Positions 50,478-62,800 of a DNA stretch of 64,000 bases are shown one piece after another. The position numbers and the translations under genes were made by a program. Below the pieces are notes generated by a model that did not search any database, was not told the DNA's origin, and saw nothing but the letters and a program-made list of their open reading frames with translations. The DNA comes from Amyelois transitella (Eukaryota; Arthropoda; Insecta; Lepidoptera; Pyralidae). Where the stretch lies: assembly GCF_032362555.1 (NCBI RefSeq), contig NC_083506.1:10711501-10775500 (forward strand), written 5' to 3'. Within the stretch, counting starts at the first letter, position 1. Every line of letters starts with the position of its first letter.

Positions 50478-51314
50478 GCAGCCAGCCACACTGCCGCGTC
50501 GGGTCCGTCCTGCGCCCGCAACAGCGAATCTAGCTCTGCTTTCACACACACACTTACACAGGGGAGCATAGACAACAATCAATTAGTTCTATAAAGTAGT
50601 TTGTCGCCTCTTTTTGACGACCGTTTTTTATTTCTTACATTTTCGTTGAGCGCGAGTTGTGATCAAACATTTTGACATCATAACAATTGACTTATTCGTA
50701 ACTGTACCATTTGGTCGCATTCTTAGCTCTTTATATTTGACATGTTTATCTCGAATTTTCGATGAAATTTAATTGAGAGCCTTATTGTAAGCTAATGTTT
50801 GTATGTTCAGAGTAAAGGTGTATAACCCTTGTGCTGTACTGTGTATTAGTGGAATATGTTAAATAGAAGCGAGCCACAATTTGTGTTCATAGTTGAAACA
50901 GTTACTCGGGTATTTATACTAAAATCATAATAAATTACAATATCCATAATAATTACAATGCAGTCAATGTATGCTCTTAGATTCCTTTCGAGTTACTTTG
51001 TACTTTTGTGTGGTGAAATCATGATTTATTATGTAACTAAATATTATTTTCTTTTGTAGAGACTTAATTATTTTAATGTTTAATTTAATAATAAAATGAG
51101 ACATAATAGAGAGCAATTCATTATGGTTTAAAGTGCCGTGATGTGACGAAAATGTAATTTTGTTGAAACATTGTGAAGAAACTAAAGTTGTAGACGATTC
51201 CTAGGCCGCGATTACTCAAAATTTTGCAACCTATGACTAAACAATTGATAAAATTCTGATAAAATAGGTATCAATTTTGTGCATGAAATATAAACTTTGA
51301 CTCACCAATGTTCC

Positions 51315-51416
51315 AATAAAAAATAGCTCTTTGATATTATTTTTCTATTTCTAATTTTATGAAAATTATCGAAGTATATGATTGTGTAACTATGGAACAG
51401 TCACATTCAAAATAAA
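51315..51416 (+). terminator. PRL-1 polyadenylation signals
   Basis: AATAAA at 51315-51320 and again at 51411-51416 give a 3' untranslated region of about 0.85-0.95 kb. Earlier AATAAA-like sites (about 50928 and 51090) could give shorter forms. Confidence 0.5.
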
Positions 51417-51430
51417 AATATTTATAATCA

Positions 51431-51960
51431 ACTGATGTTTTCATTTATCACTACCAATATTTTTCTAGACTTGCAACAAAGACCTCTATGGCGAAATGGT
51501 TATGCATCTCAGTCGGGGTCCCGATTGATTTCTACCGCGGATCCATCTTTTTGTTTCGTCTTTAGACACATTAAGGACTTATTCATTTGTAGTTTTTTCA
51601 TGTTATTTACAATCTAAAATGTGATCCCAAGCTTGCAGTTAAATGTTATTGTTTCTTATTCTAACCGCCTTCTTTTATAAATTTGTGTATAAAGTTAGAA
51701 ATGAAATGAATATTATTCAAAACAAAAGGTTTATTTTTTTAATAAAAATGAGGTAGGGTAACATTAAAAACGCGATTTAAATACTGAAACAACATACAAC
51801 AAACTTTAAAGTTAGTATACTTATCTATACTTACACTAGCCATAGAAAAACGTGTAGATACAAAATCATCCTTGGAGTTGCCATTGTATAAAATAGGTAG
51901 AATTGAGATTTTTTATATCACCTAATACATTTAGTTATGCTATATACTATAGCTAGGTAT
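51431..51960. other. Tail-to-tail spacer between PRL-1 and photolyase
   Basis: AT-rich sequence between the two converging 3' ends. A short patch at 51480-51545 (TGGCGAAATGGTTATGCATC) looks faintly tRNA/SINE-like but does not form a convincing element. Nothing else was seen. Confidence 0.5.
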
Positions 51961-51983
51961 ACTTAGGCGGACTTACCCTAACA

Positions 51984-51989
51984 TTTATT
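51984..51989 (-). terminator. Photolyase polyadenylation signal
   Basis: AATAAA on the minus strand (CCTAATAAATGTTAGG), about 128 bases after the photolyase stop codon at 52119-52117. Confidence 0.65.
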
Positions 51990-52116
51990 AGGAAATACTT
52001 AATTATCAACCTTAATACAACTTTCTTCAAAGTTTTAGATTCATATTTACACTGGCACATGTCATGTCTTGGGCGTGTCAAGTCGACTGGAATGACGAAA
52101 GAATAGTTCCCACCTT

Positions 52117-55100
52117 TCACTTGTCACTTTTCTTTCCATCGCTGTTTTTCTTTGGGACGTATTTGTGCGCTTTCCCACCATAGCGGGCAATGAACGCGTG
52201 AATGTTGAACTTCCGTTTGCATCCGTCGTAGTTCATGTAGCGAACTTTACCAAACACCGCGCGTTCTGCCCAGCCTTGGTCGTGTATGCCGCATATTGAC
52301 CACATGCAACCTGAAACAAGCGAAATAGTGTATTAGATACCCCGCAGGGGGATAAAGACGTGACTATATGTATGTATGTGTACATATTTTTTTCTAACAA
52401 CGACAGCTATAATAAACGTCTGATCGCGGACTGATATTTGGGCAGATTTGAATTATAGGTACCTTACATAACAGATTTTGCAAAATTAAATTGCAAAATT
52501 ATGGGCTGTCGCTTTGTTTTTACAAAATAGCTAATAACCCTGCAGGTATGATCATGAAGCGATCCTCGTCAGACCTCGCAAAGCCCTAATCGCAAACGGA
52601 TCATTGTTACACATAGTTGGCTGAATGTACAGGTTCCCTCATACATTGCTTGCACATAAAATCCTTTTTTATACACCACTCGACCACGGACAAAACTTAC
52701 CAACATATCCATTAGGGTCCCGCCCGTCGATACTGTAATGGTCATTCAGATATATTGCATACTTCAAAGCGTCTTCAGGCGTCGGTGTCCACTCTAAGAT
52801 CTTCTTGCACCAGTACATCCTCAGAAAGCCATGCATCTTGCCCTCCTTTGCCAATTGTAGTTGAGCAGAGTTCCAAAGGTCGTCATGGGTTTTGGCATTA
52901 GATAATTCTTCTAGCGTGTATAAGTGGGTTCTTTTGTCCTTTCTAAAACAAAAGAAAGATAATGTTACAGATATCCTTTTACTTATTTTAAACAAGCTGT
53001 AATGAATAGCATACAATACATAGGATTCTTAAGACTTAATTTGCCTTTATACATATAATAATGTCACGTCTTTAAAAAATTAAGATAGTTTCTAAGATTT
53101 TTTATGTGTAAAGATAGGTTTCATAAAGTATGTACATACATACATAAAATCACGCCTCTTTCCCGGAGGGGTAGGCAGAGACTACCTCTTTCCACTTGCC
53201 AAGATCTCTGCATATTTCCTTCGCTTCATCCACATTCATAACTCTCTTCATGCAAGCTCGGCGGTTTCGGGTACTTTTGACCTGACCCTTTACCAGGATG
53301 TATGTACATATGACATGGATATACTTACCTTAGTTGCAGGCTATCAAATAAACTATAAAACGTTGATGTCCGCCGAGCTTGCATGCTTGCAGAGGTATGC
53401 AGGGATCGTGGCAAGTGTAAAGTTGTGGTCTCTGCCTACCCCTCCGGAAAAAGGCGTGATTTTATGTATGTTTGTATCATGTCGGTACCTCTCCACTCTC
53501 CAGAAAGTAATTTTAGGTATGTGTGTAAAAAAAACAAAATAGATTATAAACCTGTGGTCGTCCAAAGTCTTCTGCGCCCACGCACTCGCCCCCTTAATGG
53601 AGTCATAGTGTTCTGAGTAAAAGCAGAAGTTATCAGCCAGCTCCCGTCTAACTATAGCCTCTTCCAGGAATGAGTTCACACTCTCTGTGTGCTTGGATTT
53701 ATACTCTTGAACACATAGCGCCACCCTCTGTACCGAGATTTGGCCTGGAAAGTATAATAACGATTTTACTCTTTGTTCATAATAGGCTACAAAATGTTGG
53801 TTTACTTTCTAAAATTAATAACTTATAAGAATAGGATGAATGAAAGCAGGTTGACTAAGCAAATATACAAAGGGAGCGTGAATGGGACTGTTGGGGTGGG
53901 AAGGCCTAGACCAAGGTACTTTATTCAAATCGGAGATGTTCTAAGAAAACCCGTAACTGACGAGCTTGTATGTAGGGATTGGGGCAAATGGAAAGATGTG
54001 GTCTCCTACCCATCTGGGAAAAAGGATTTATGTGTGTATGTATGTAAGAATAGGATATATCTGTGATGTTAAGGACTTTAAAATTATCCCATATGACAAT
54101 ATACCTAGTTTGACAAATAAATCTGGGCTCCTCTTCAGAGAGGTCAGGATGTAGCTGGGAGGAAAATATGTTTGATAAATTCCTTACCAAAATGAAACCA
54201 CGGAGACAAATTACTTAGGGCATCTACTGTAGGGTCGTTTCTTTTTGAAGCAAAAATTTTAAGTCTTTTGTCTAAAAAGCTCTTCAGCATCTTAATGGCT
54301 TCATCATAGCCTGGCTTCGCCCAGTCCACTGGCCCTACAGTTTTATCTGCCTCCCGAGATTCTATGGCTTCCGCCCAATCTATTGGCTGAAATTATAAAC
54401 ATAAATACTGGGCTGAGGTATAAAAATAGGCGATTAGTATGGATTTTATACAACAGTACTATGTAGACAATATTACAATGAGAATACCAAGTAGATGTAT
54501 TAAAGCAAGAGGTACACTTTTCAAAAGAGTTGCAGGTGTTGCTTTGCATATATCTATACTCTAGTACCCCTTGGATCTACCCGTGTTAAAGGAAAATCCC
54601 TTAATTTCAGGGAAAAATCTGTCATAATGCACCTCTAAACTGAATAAGGAACCTATAATAAATTTCAAGTCTCTTAACCTAGTGATTCAGGCTGTGTTGA
54701 TATACAGTGTCCTTTATTATATATTAAGGTATTATTATTAATTGTGATTATTAAGTTGAACAGTCTGAGAAGATCATGATAACTCTTTAAAACTGGTGTA
54801 TTAATTATAAACATTTGTTTATCCAAATTGTAAGTGAATCCCGAAATAGTTTAGCTGCCATCTTATTTACATGAAGAGTCCAGATGCCCTTTACTACTAA
54901 TGCCTACCTCAGGTTTGAACTTGCTAGTGTACGGATGTTTGATGACCGGTGGGAATTCAGTGAGGAACTCGTCCAGCTTTGAGGTGATCTTTTTCCTGAT
55001 GGTCCGAGCTGAATATTCTTGCTTGTCTGATGCCACCCAGCAAGGAACCACATTGTGGGCATCCACCTGCATTATGAAATTAAAAAAATATGAAAATGAC

Positions 55101-56370
55101 AAAATATTAATTTCAAAATGAGAACAAGAACAATAAAATTAAGTAGGATAGCAATGACATCTGCAGAAGTTATTTAACTGTGTCCCATATGTCAAGGCCC
55201 ACCTCCAGAAAACATTTATATAATGTGTTTCCTTAATCTTAGCTTCTAATTAATATAATGTAAGGGTGAATATTCTGATTACATGAACTGAGCTGAATGC
55301 ATTTACCTCTATCATCTTTGAAAATTGATACTTTTGTCAATTTAAGTATACTTTCCCTAGTATTTTCGCATATACCTAGTTGTGCCCTCCATCATTGTTC
55401 ATCAAATTTTAGAATACTTTATATTATAAAAATTAAGCACTAAAAACCAAGCTTTAGAACTCTTTACAGATTGAGGAATATTATAAAAGAATTCTTGAAG
55501 GTAACCCTTGGCACTAAGGTAGGTATGCAGAAAATTTTTATTTATTTAATAAGGTATTGTTATAAATATCTCTATTCTACACCATACAGCTAAATGTTGG
55601 CTCTGTCGATAAAGACATGATTATTTTTATATGTTGTTGTAATTATACTTATATGAGCATTCATTACCTGTATTAATGGCACATCTTTCTTCATTTTCTT
55701 CTTGACCCCATCCAACCAGCCAAGAGGCACTCGCAATGGATTGAAGTCACACACAACAGCCCCAATGTTATGTTTTTCCACCCACTGGGGTAAAGCATCA
55801 GCTCCACTGCCCTCAAGCAAATGGAAAGAAATATTCAGTTTCTTGCAATCTGCTGCCACTTTTTCTAAACCTAACAAAAAAAAATTTTTAGCCCGTTCTA
55901 AGATATTTTTTAAAAAATTTCTTTATTTATGGTCATGGTATAAAAATAAAATTACCTCTCAGTAAAAAATGGAATTGTCTGACGGAAGCATCCAGGTATT
56001 TCGCTATAATACAAAAACACACATGAAGTGGAACTTCGTTTTTCAAGGCAAGTTTTTGGGCGAACAAAAACGCCCAGTTATCCTGGACCCTGCTGTCCCT
56101 TGACATCCAATAAACTATTCCTTCACAATTATCTAATACAAGTTGCTCTTGTGATATAATTCTGACTCGCTTTTTATTGAATTTGTACTTCAAAATTGAT
56201 TCCGCAGTCTCTTCTCTTTTGTCTTGAATGCTTTTCATAAATCCTTCAACATCAGTTTTTGTCTCATTTTCGGTATTTGTTGATGATGACGATAACTTAA
56301 TCCTTTTTGGAGCTGATGCCATTTTTACTAAAGTATTTCTTAATAGTAAACTCTGAGAAAATATTCTCAT
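52117..56370 (-). CDS. phr: Class II CPD photolyase, complete, seven exons
   Basis: Exons in order: 56370 or 56322-55956, 55870-55668, 55066-54908, 54386-54188, 53744-53552, 52942-52701, 52310-52117. Phases join throughout, giving 518 residues from the ATG at 56322, or 534 from 56370. The enzyme splits UV-induced cyclobutane pyrimidine dimers using FADH- and blue light. Class II signatures are plain: [15 protein letters not shown] (residues 71-85), [12 protein letters not shown] (163-174), DDLWNSAQ and [15 protein letters not shown] (394-426), and [17 protein letters not shown] with [20 protein letters not shown] near the end. The start at 56322 has A at -3 and G at +4 and opens [10 protein letters not shown], with a nuclear-signal-like basic patch. 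The upstream ATG adds [16 protein letters not shown], presequence-like. The C-terminus is Lys-rich ([11 protein letters not shown]). Retroelement tails fill introns 4 and 5. Confidence 0.96.
52336..52382 (+). mobile_element. SINE-like element (TATG-tail family), 3' tail only
   Basis: Plus-strand piece ACCCCGCAGGGGGATAAAGA followed by CGTGACTATATGTATGTATG, in the last intron of the photolyase gene, 26 bases before exon 7 in genomic order. Confidence 0.75.
53133..53305 (-). mobile_element. Non-LTR retrotransposon 3' fragment (antisense to the copy at 53370)
   Basis: On the minus strand the block reads through GCATGAAGAGAGTTATGAAT and CTTGGCAAGTGGAAAGAGGT to CCTACCCCTCCGGGAAAGAG and a TATGTATGTA tail. 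It is inverted relative to the fragment at 53370-53480, with matching ends at 53250-53264 and 53370-53384. It lies in photolyase intron 5. Confidence 0.7.
53370..53480 (+). mobile_element. Non-LTR retrotransposon 3' fragment
   Basis: This is the end of a reverse-transcriptase-type ORF. The plus frame reads [20 protein letters not shown] then RRDFMYV, merging into a TATG tail. Such '[13 protein letters not shown]' ends are recurrent in lepidopteran non-LTR elements. Confidence 0.7.
53878..54046 (+). mobile_element. Non-LTR retrotransposon 3' fragment with remnant coding tail
   Basis: The plus frame encodes [20 protein letters not shown] followed by [20 protein letters not shown] and SYPSGKK, the C-terminal tail seen in moth non-LTR element proteins, then a TATGTATG tail. 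It lies in photolyase intron 4 on the opposite strand. A related piece (CTCCTCTTCAGAGAGGTCAG) lies at about 54121-54165. Confidence 0.7.
55588..55640 (+). mobile_element. Degenerate SINE-like 3' fragment
   Basis: CAGCTAAATGTTGGCTCTGT followed by CGATAAAGACATGATT resembles a collapsed 3' end of the TATG-tail family, in photolyase intron 2. Confidence 0.45.
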
Positions 56371-56874
56371 TTATTTTAAGTATAAAAAGTTTAAAATTAT
56401 CGTGAAATGTCCAGCCCGCCATACCATTTTAAATGACATTTAACTTTTTTTTTATTGGCAATGAGAACTAGGAACACAATACAAATATCATACAGCCAAA
56501 ATTTTTTAGGGATTGGGGTGAAAGGGAGTCATTACTTCTAAGTAGATACTACATAAGAAACAAGCGCCTCCTTCAAAACTTTACCAGCAAAGCGAATCGT
56601 TTGTGTTGAGGAGTAAAGCATGGGAAAGTCTGGGCAACCTCTTTTTTTTCTTTATCTATACGACTACTCTGTAGTCGATTTATCGCATGCTTAGTCTGAA
56701 TCAATCTCTACGGTTGAGAGTCCTAAAATAAAATCCTAAAAACTCGGAACTAGTGAATCGTGAATCCTTGAAATCTTCACACCCCTTAGTCAGCTTTCTA
56801 CCGAGAGCAGTTCATAAAAACAATGATACAATTATCTGTTTATACTTAATAATCACTACAATAAGTATTCGAAA
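56371..56874. other. Interval between the photolyase start and the ANKMY1 stop
   Basis: About 500 bases holding the photolyase promoter and 5' untranslated region (minus strand) and the end of the ANKMY1 transcript. An in-frame TAA directly precedes the 56370 ATG. No TATA box or repeat was identified with confidence. Confidence 0.5.
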
Positions 56875-59800
56875 CTAAACTTTATTAACACTTGTTCGTT
56901 CCTCCTTCTCATGATTTGACGATGACGGAGGGAAATAGAAATCGCTTAAATATTCACTGCAAGGATGGCAATATGGTCTGTTGATGTTCACTTTCAAACA
57001 GTCCATGGAACAGAATGCGATGAGTTTGCACGATTTGCATTTTATGCTCCCTTCCCCGTTGGGAAGTATGCATTCGAAGCAAACGTTGAACTTGTCCTGT
57101 AAGTAGGAGAGATAAATTAATATGCGCAATGCGCATCTTGAGGGTCATATTATCCTTATATAATTAGAAACAAGTACTTCAAAAGTATGTGAAAAAAAGA
57201 TTCGCTAGCAGACAAAAGGTGTCACAATACAAAGATAACGCAAGAAACTTTCTTACAGGTTTCGATATTATCTCTGGTTTCACATAAGGTCTTTTTAACT
57301 GCACATCATCAGTCATCTTAGGCCCGGACATGTAATCACGTAAAATAATAGATACTTCGTATTCTATTGAATTCTTCATTTCAGCAGTAGGATAAACTTC
57401 TTTCATATGCTCGATATACCGCTTGTTGTAAAATTTTACCATACAAAGTAGAAGTCTCAAAACACGATTATTTTTGTACGTTTTCTGTCGTGTGTTCTTT
57501 AGAATATCCCATATTTCCAAACAGCGTTCAGGGGTCAGCCACAGGCCTACTCGCTTTTTGTCTTTGTGTTCTCTTAATATCATATTCCAATGTCGATGCT
57601 GAAATCTAAAAATTGTTTACAAATTGTCAAAAAATGTTTGGATAGTTAAATTTATATGATAGTAATTTTATTGAAGACACGTTTGGTAGTTGGTAATAAA
57701 TCACATCCATTATTATGATATATTACCTATATGCATCCACATATAGTTGCCTTGTAAAACTGTAAGGCTATTTACTCTAAACTGAGATTGTACGTATAAT
57801 TAATTGCCGACCTGAGAACTACTAAATAAATAGATAGGTACATCAAAATGCCTTTACCTATCGATAATGCACACGAGTTCTTTCATGAGTTTTGCTTGTA
57901 GCCATCGCACGTACAACATTCTGGCACAATCTGTCATCAGCTCTTGAGCCTGCTTGTAGTCTCCAAGGTCGTCAATACCTGTCTTAAGTACTGACTTTGT
58001 TGATATTTTCTCAGGCATTTTCGGCTGTTCTTTAGGTGATTTGCCCTTCGCTTCTTTACCTGTGACATAATAGGCAACGTAAGAGTTTAAAAATTGGCCA
58101 CTCATTGGAAACTTCTTATGTAATTAGTCACGCTTAACCGCATTGAATGTGATAAGAATTTGATTTGTTAAGTATTACCAATACTATTTGTACTCGTAAG
58201 TCAAAATACGTTAACCATTACCTATTGGGTTACTGGCTTTTGGAGCAGATGCGGTTTCTAAGTCAGTGAAGATATTCTTCATAAATACGAAAATGTTCTC
58301 GTATTTGTCCTCATTATTCTGACACTCTATCAGTGGATCGGCACCAAAAAGAAGTAAATTTGTGATCTGAAAATACAGAAGTACTTATAACAGAGAAAGT
58401 TATTAGAAAAGGCGACTTACTTATAAATCTAAAGTCAATAGAGAGCCGCAGCGCCCTGAAATGATAATTCCATAGAAAGTGACTGGGATTCATAAAAATT
58501 CGGTTACATCCTCGCCTCTGTCGGGAACCCTACAGCACAATATGATAAAATTTAAATGTATGAAGATCAATACAAACCATTTGCAGTCGTTCCATCGAAT
58601 CAACAGTTCGAAAAAATGTTAATGAGAACATCTTGACCAGAATGGTTTGGTTAGAATCGTTTATGATCGCATTCAAGTTAGTGTTTGGGTTCTGAATAAA
58701 TATATCCATCTTGTTGGAACCCTTGGACATGGCCACATCAATGGCGGAACGACCTTTGAATTGCATGGTTGGGTCACATTTATATTGCAACAGAAGCTCC
58801 AAGATATTGTGTTGAATCTACAATTCAAAATTAACAAATAGGTAGATTGATACATGAAAATAAATCATCAGTCTAGCCCTAATAACGGTTTCAATAGTTA
58901 AGTGTACGAGTAGAGACAGTATTCACCTCAGTTTCAGCTTCGCTTTCCATTTTCTTGGCAAGCATTACGTGCAATAATGTCGGACCGGGAACATCTTCAT
59001 TTTGCTCTTTGTACTGCAGACGGTGGGTTGCGTCACTACCACATTCAAGTAGTGTACGTATAAGATCCAAATTATTGGCGGTCAGTGGCTGGGATATCGC
59101 TATATCTAAAGGAAAGTACCCAAACATCTGTATAGGAACAATGGAGTGAATTTATTATTTTTGTCTAATATGCTGTAAAATTATTTTGAATATACATTTT
59201 GTATTACTTGTGGGTATCTTTCATTGACATCTGCGCCATGAAGGACCAATTGAAGCGCTAAATCAGGGCAACCCGCGAGAACTGCCATCAATAGAGCTGG
59301 TTGAGGACATTTCACCATAGTGGGATTGGCGCCATCAGATAATAACTGAAGAATAGTAAACTTTATCTTCGATAAACTGAAAATATTGATTAAGTTTAGT
59401 AATCATAAAGTACTTAAATATTGTTATACAATGTTTAGAACTCACGTGTCTGTTTTCAGTTTTCCAGCGATGTCCAACGTAGAAATGTCTTTCTCACTAC
59501 TCCTCCAAATCGCTTCTTTGCTTGGTTTAGTTGTCTGTTTTATAGTTTTTGATGCAATTCTTTTTACATTTTTGTCTGGAATTTTCTTTGTGTCTTCCTC
59601 AGTATCTAAGCCTTTGTTCATATCATTTATTTCAAATATATATGTAACTGAATTTGTTATACTTGGAAGCACAAAAAGATCGTTAATAGCCGATACATAT
59701 TGCAGTGTTATCCTATTATACGTCCGTTTGTCGTCTGAAATTGACTCTTCAGAAACAGTTTCTAGTATTTCAGGTAGTTTCCCTAAAGCATCTGTTTTTT

Positions 59801-62800
59801 TCTTTGGAGTATCTTTTAAAGATAGAGCTGACTTTTTATTTTGTTTCATTGTTTTGCTTGGTGCTCTGGTAAGCCCTGCTGAGAGAGGGACACTAGCTTC
59901 CCGAAATATATTCCATTCTTCAATTTGGTCCATGATACTTGTAGCTACATAAAATAATTTTACAATAATATCAGATACTAGTCATCACTGATAAAAATTA
60001 GGAACAAACAGTTTTATAGACTTACGCGACGCCGGACGAGAAGATGTTGGCGATGGGGGCGTCAGAGCTTGTATCATTTCACTTGGTGTCACGTCTCTTT
60101 CAGTAAAAAGGAACCTAAGGATTGCTAATCCGAGTGGAGTGCAACAGGAATCATTGTATCCGTTGACATCAGCACCAGCCTCCACCAGAAAATGGATAAT
60201 GTCTGTTTGATCGCCGAACTAAAAGTGTAAGGAAGCATTTCTGTATGCACTATATTTAGATACTGCTTCTGAACCAAATTAGTTTTATTAGATAAAATGT
60301 TAATTAAAATGAGTTTGAACATCAATATATTACTTACGGTAGCATACATAAGTGCAGAGTTCCCTTTGCTATCTGTAACACCCGGATAAACATCGCTGTC
60401 ATTGATAAGTTCAGTTACAGTTTGAACATCTCCCAAAAAACTTGCCATTAACAATGTTCTGTAAATAAAATAGTGTCAATTGATTGATGAGAACAGATCC
60501 GCCATTATTGCTTTTCCTGGCAACCATTTTGTAAAAAAAATGGGCAAGCTATTTTTAACCTAAAATGGATATGCGTTAAGGATTGTTAAGTCATATCCCG
60601 TGTACAAAGTTGAACGAAAAATCCATGACAAATCATTATTAGCGGAATATTGTTTTAAGTTCATAATGAATATTGTGTAATAAATAAATAAATAATAATG
60701 CACTACTTATACCTAATCTTAAACCAAATATTCCCACCTGTTGTCCACCTCATACTTCCCAGGGTGTTTGAAAACCTTCCTCTGTCCAGAGAGTATGCAG
60801 AGCAAGTCTACCATAGACATTTCTTTACACATCCTCTGATCATCGTGTTTGTAACAGTGTTTCATTATATCAATCAACAACTCTTCGTTATTCCAAGCAT
60901 AATAATATACGGTATCATCGTGTGAGCTTGGATCTTGGCCAATAACAGTATTCTAGACAAAAAACGATTAAGATTTTTGAGTTTTATCTCGATTATTTTG
61001 ACAAATTAAATAATTAACTAAATAAGTAATCAAAAGAAACCTGCAGCACTCTAAGTAAGTATGTAATTAATACAAAAAATATTTCCGACTCTCCACAACA
61101 CAGCTTGCAAAAGGAGAGTTGGATTAACGTATGCACCAAACGTCATTAGTCATCATTTAGGAAGGCTATCTACGAATAAGATACACAAAATAGAAGTGTG
61201 AAGTTCTAAAAACCTGTCACTATCTGAATCTCAATTCCATCATTGACTCGAAGTAAGCATCAAAGCTAAATGATATTCAAAAGTACCTACCTCAGTCACT
61301 CTAGGTTCAGGCCGATCTGTGACGACCAATTCCTGAATGTTGCCCTTGTAGTAATCGCGTTTGAAATCCTCCACTTGGCACAGTTTGCTGGCCTGGTCCG
61401 TGCAGTTCTTTGGATAAAGCTTAGTCCACTTCTCCGTCGCTGCTATTGGATCACATCCATTCTGCTTCAGCAAATCTAAGGCACTGTTTATTTCCCCAAT
61501 CTGTAGGGCAGTATCCATAAAGTTATTAATTTTTTTGCATGATACATAAATCAGCATTCATAACTTGTCATCATCTAAAAATACTTGGAATCTTTCTAAT
61601 TAAAGACGGCCTCTGTGGCGCAGCGGTACTATGCTTGTCTGTGACACCGGAGGTCCCGGGTTCGAATCCCGGTCAGGGCATGATGAGAAAAGAACTTCCT
61701 CTGATTGGTCTGGGTCTTGGATGTTTATCTATCTAAGTATTTATTATAAAATATAGTATCGTTGAGTTAGTATCTCGTAACACAAGTCTCGAGCTTACTT
61801 CGAGGCTAACTCAATCTGTGAATTTGTCCCGTATATAAAAAAAATCTTTCTAATTTAAAAAGTTTAAAACGATGTTTTATTATTCATTAATCAACCACGG
61901 ACACTTTGCTTACGTGAAAAATTTCGAAAAACTGTCTCGAATTCTCCCACATCTCAAATACTCACAACAACTGAGTTGGAAGCCAGTACCACCCGTTGTG
62001 GCTCCGCGTATTTCCTCCCCAGGTCCCCGTGACTGAGGTCTGGGATGATGCTGCAGCAGGCCGGCCTCCACGCCAACCTTACTAGTCGCATACCGCGCCA
62101 AATCCCTACATCCTCATATACAAAGTTTGTCTCAACTCCGGGGCCGTATCGACTGTTTTTGGAATATAAACCCTAGAGTAAAATGAAATCGATTATAATT
62201 CAAGAATTTGCTAAGATTTTTATAAGTCAGGTGAGACTGGTTGGAATAAGAATATGAGTAGTATTTTTTCTCTGGGCTACACCTTTGCCTACGTGAATCG
62301 TAGACTAGAATGGCAGGTAAAACCATTAATAAGACTGCCGCGCGACCACAGATGTATGTAGAATAATGTCTGTCTGGCCTTTGTCACCTTGTAAACAGAG
62401 GAACCAAGCATTTGTCTTCGAATGGCCCTCTCATCCGTCAGGTCACATTAGAAAAAAAACCTTAAACGTATAATCATTTAACAAACATACCGACTTGTAA
62501 GTACATACTAGTCACTACATAGTATAAAACAAAGTCGCTATTTTAGTCTGTTTGTCTGTATGCTTAAATCTTTAAAATTACGCAACGGATTTTGATGCGG
62601 TTTTTTGTAGCAGGTAGAGTGATTCAAGAGGAAGGTTTTTATGTATAATAACATTTATAATTTTGCACCCGTGCGAAGCCGGGGCGGGTCGCTAGTTAAT
62701 TATAAGTAATTTAATATCTATCACAATTAAATCTTACCGTGAACACGACCCCATCTGGGTAAGACATGGTGCCGTACCCATGCATGTCATTGCTATAGAA

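Noticed and set aside
50337..50582. Frames on both strands over the PRL-1 last exon
   Set aside because: Shadows of PRL-1 exon 4 and its 3' untranslated start.
59386..59952. 188-codon plus-strand frame, the longest in the window
   Set aside because: It is the exact antisense of the long ANKMY1 exon 59944-59446, whose splice phases fit the minus-strand gene.
61604..61680. Possible tRNA gene
   Set aside because: A and B boxes are good, but a 160-base non-tRNA body, A tail and target duplication show it is a SINE.
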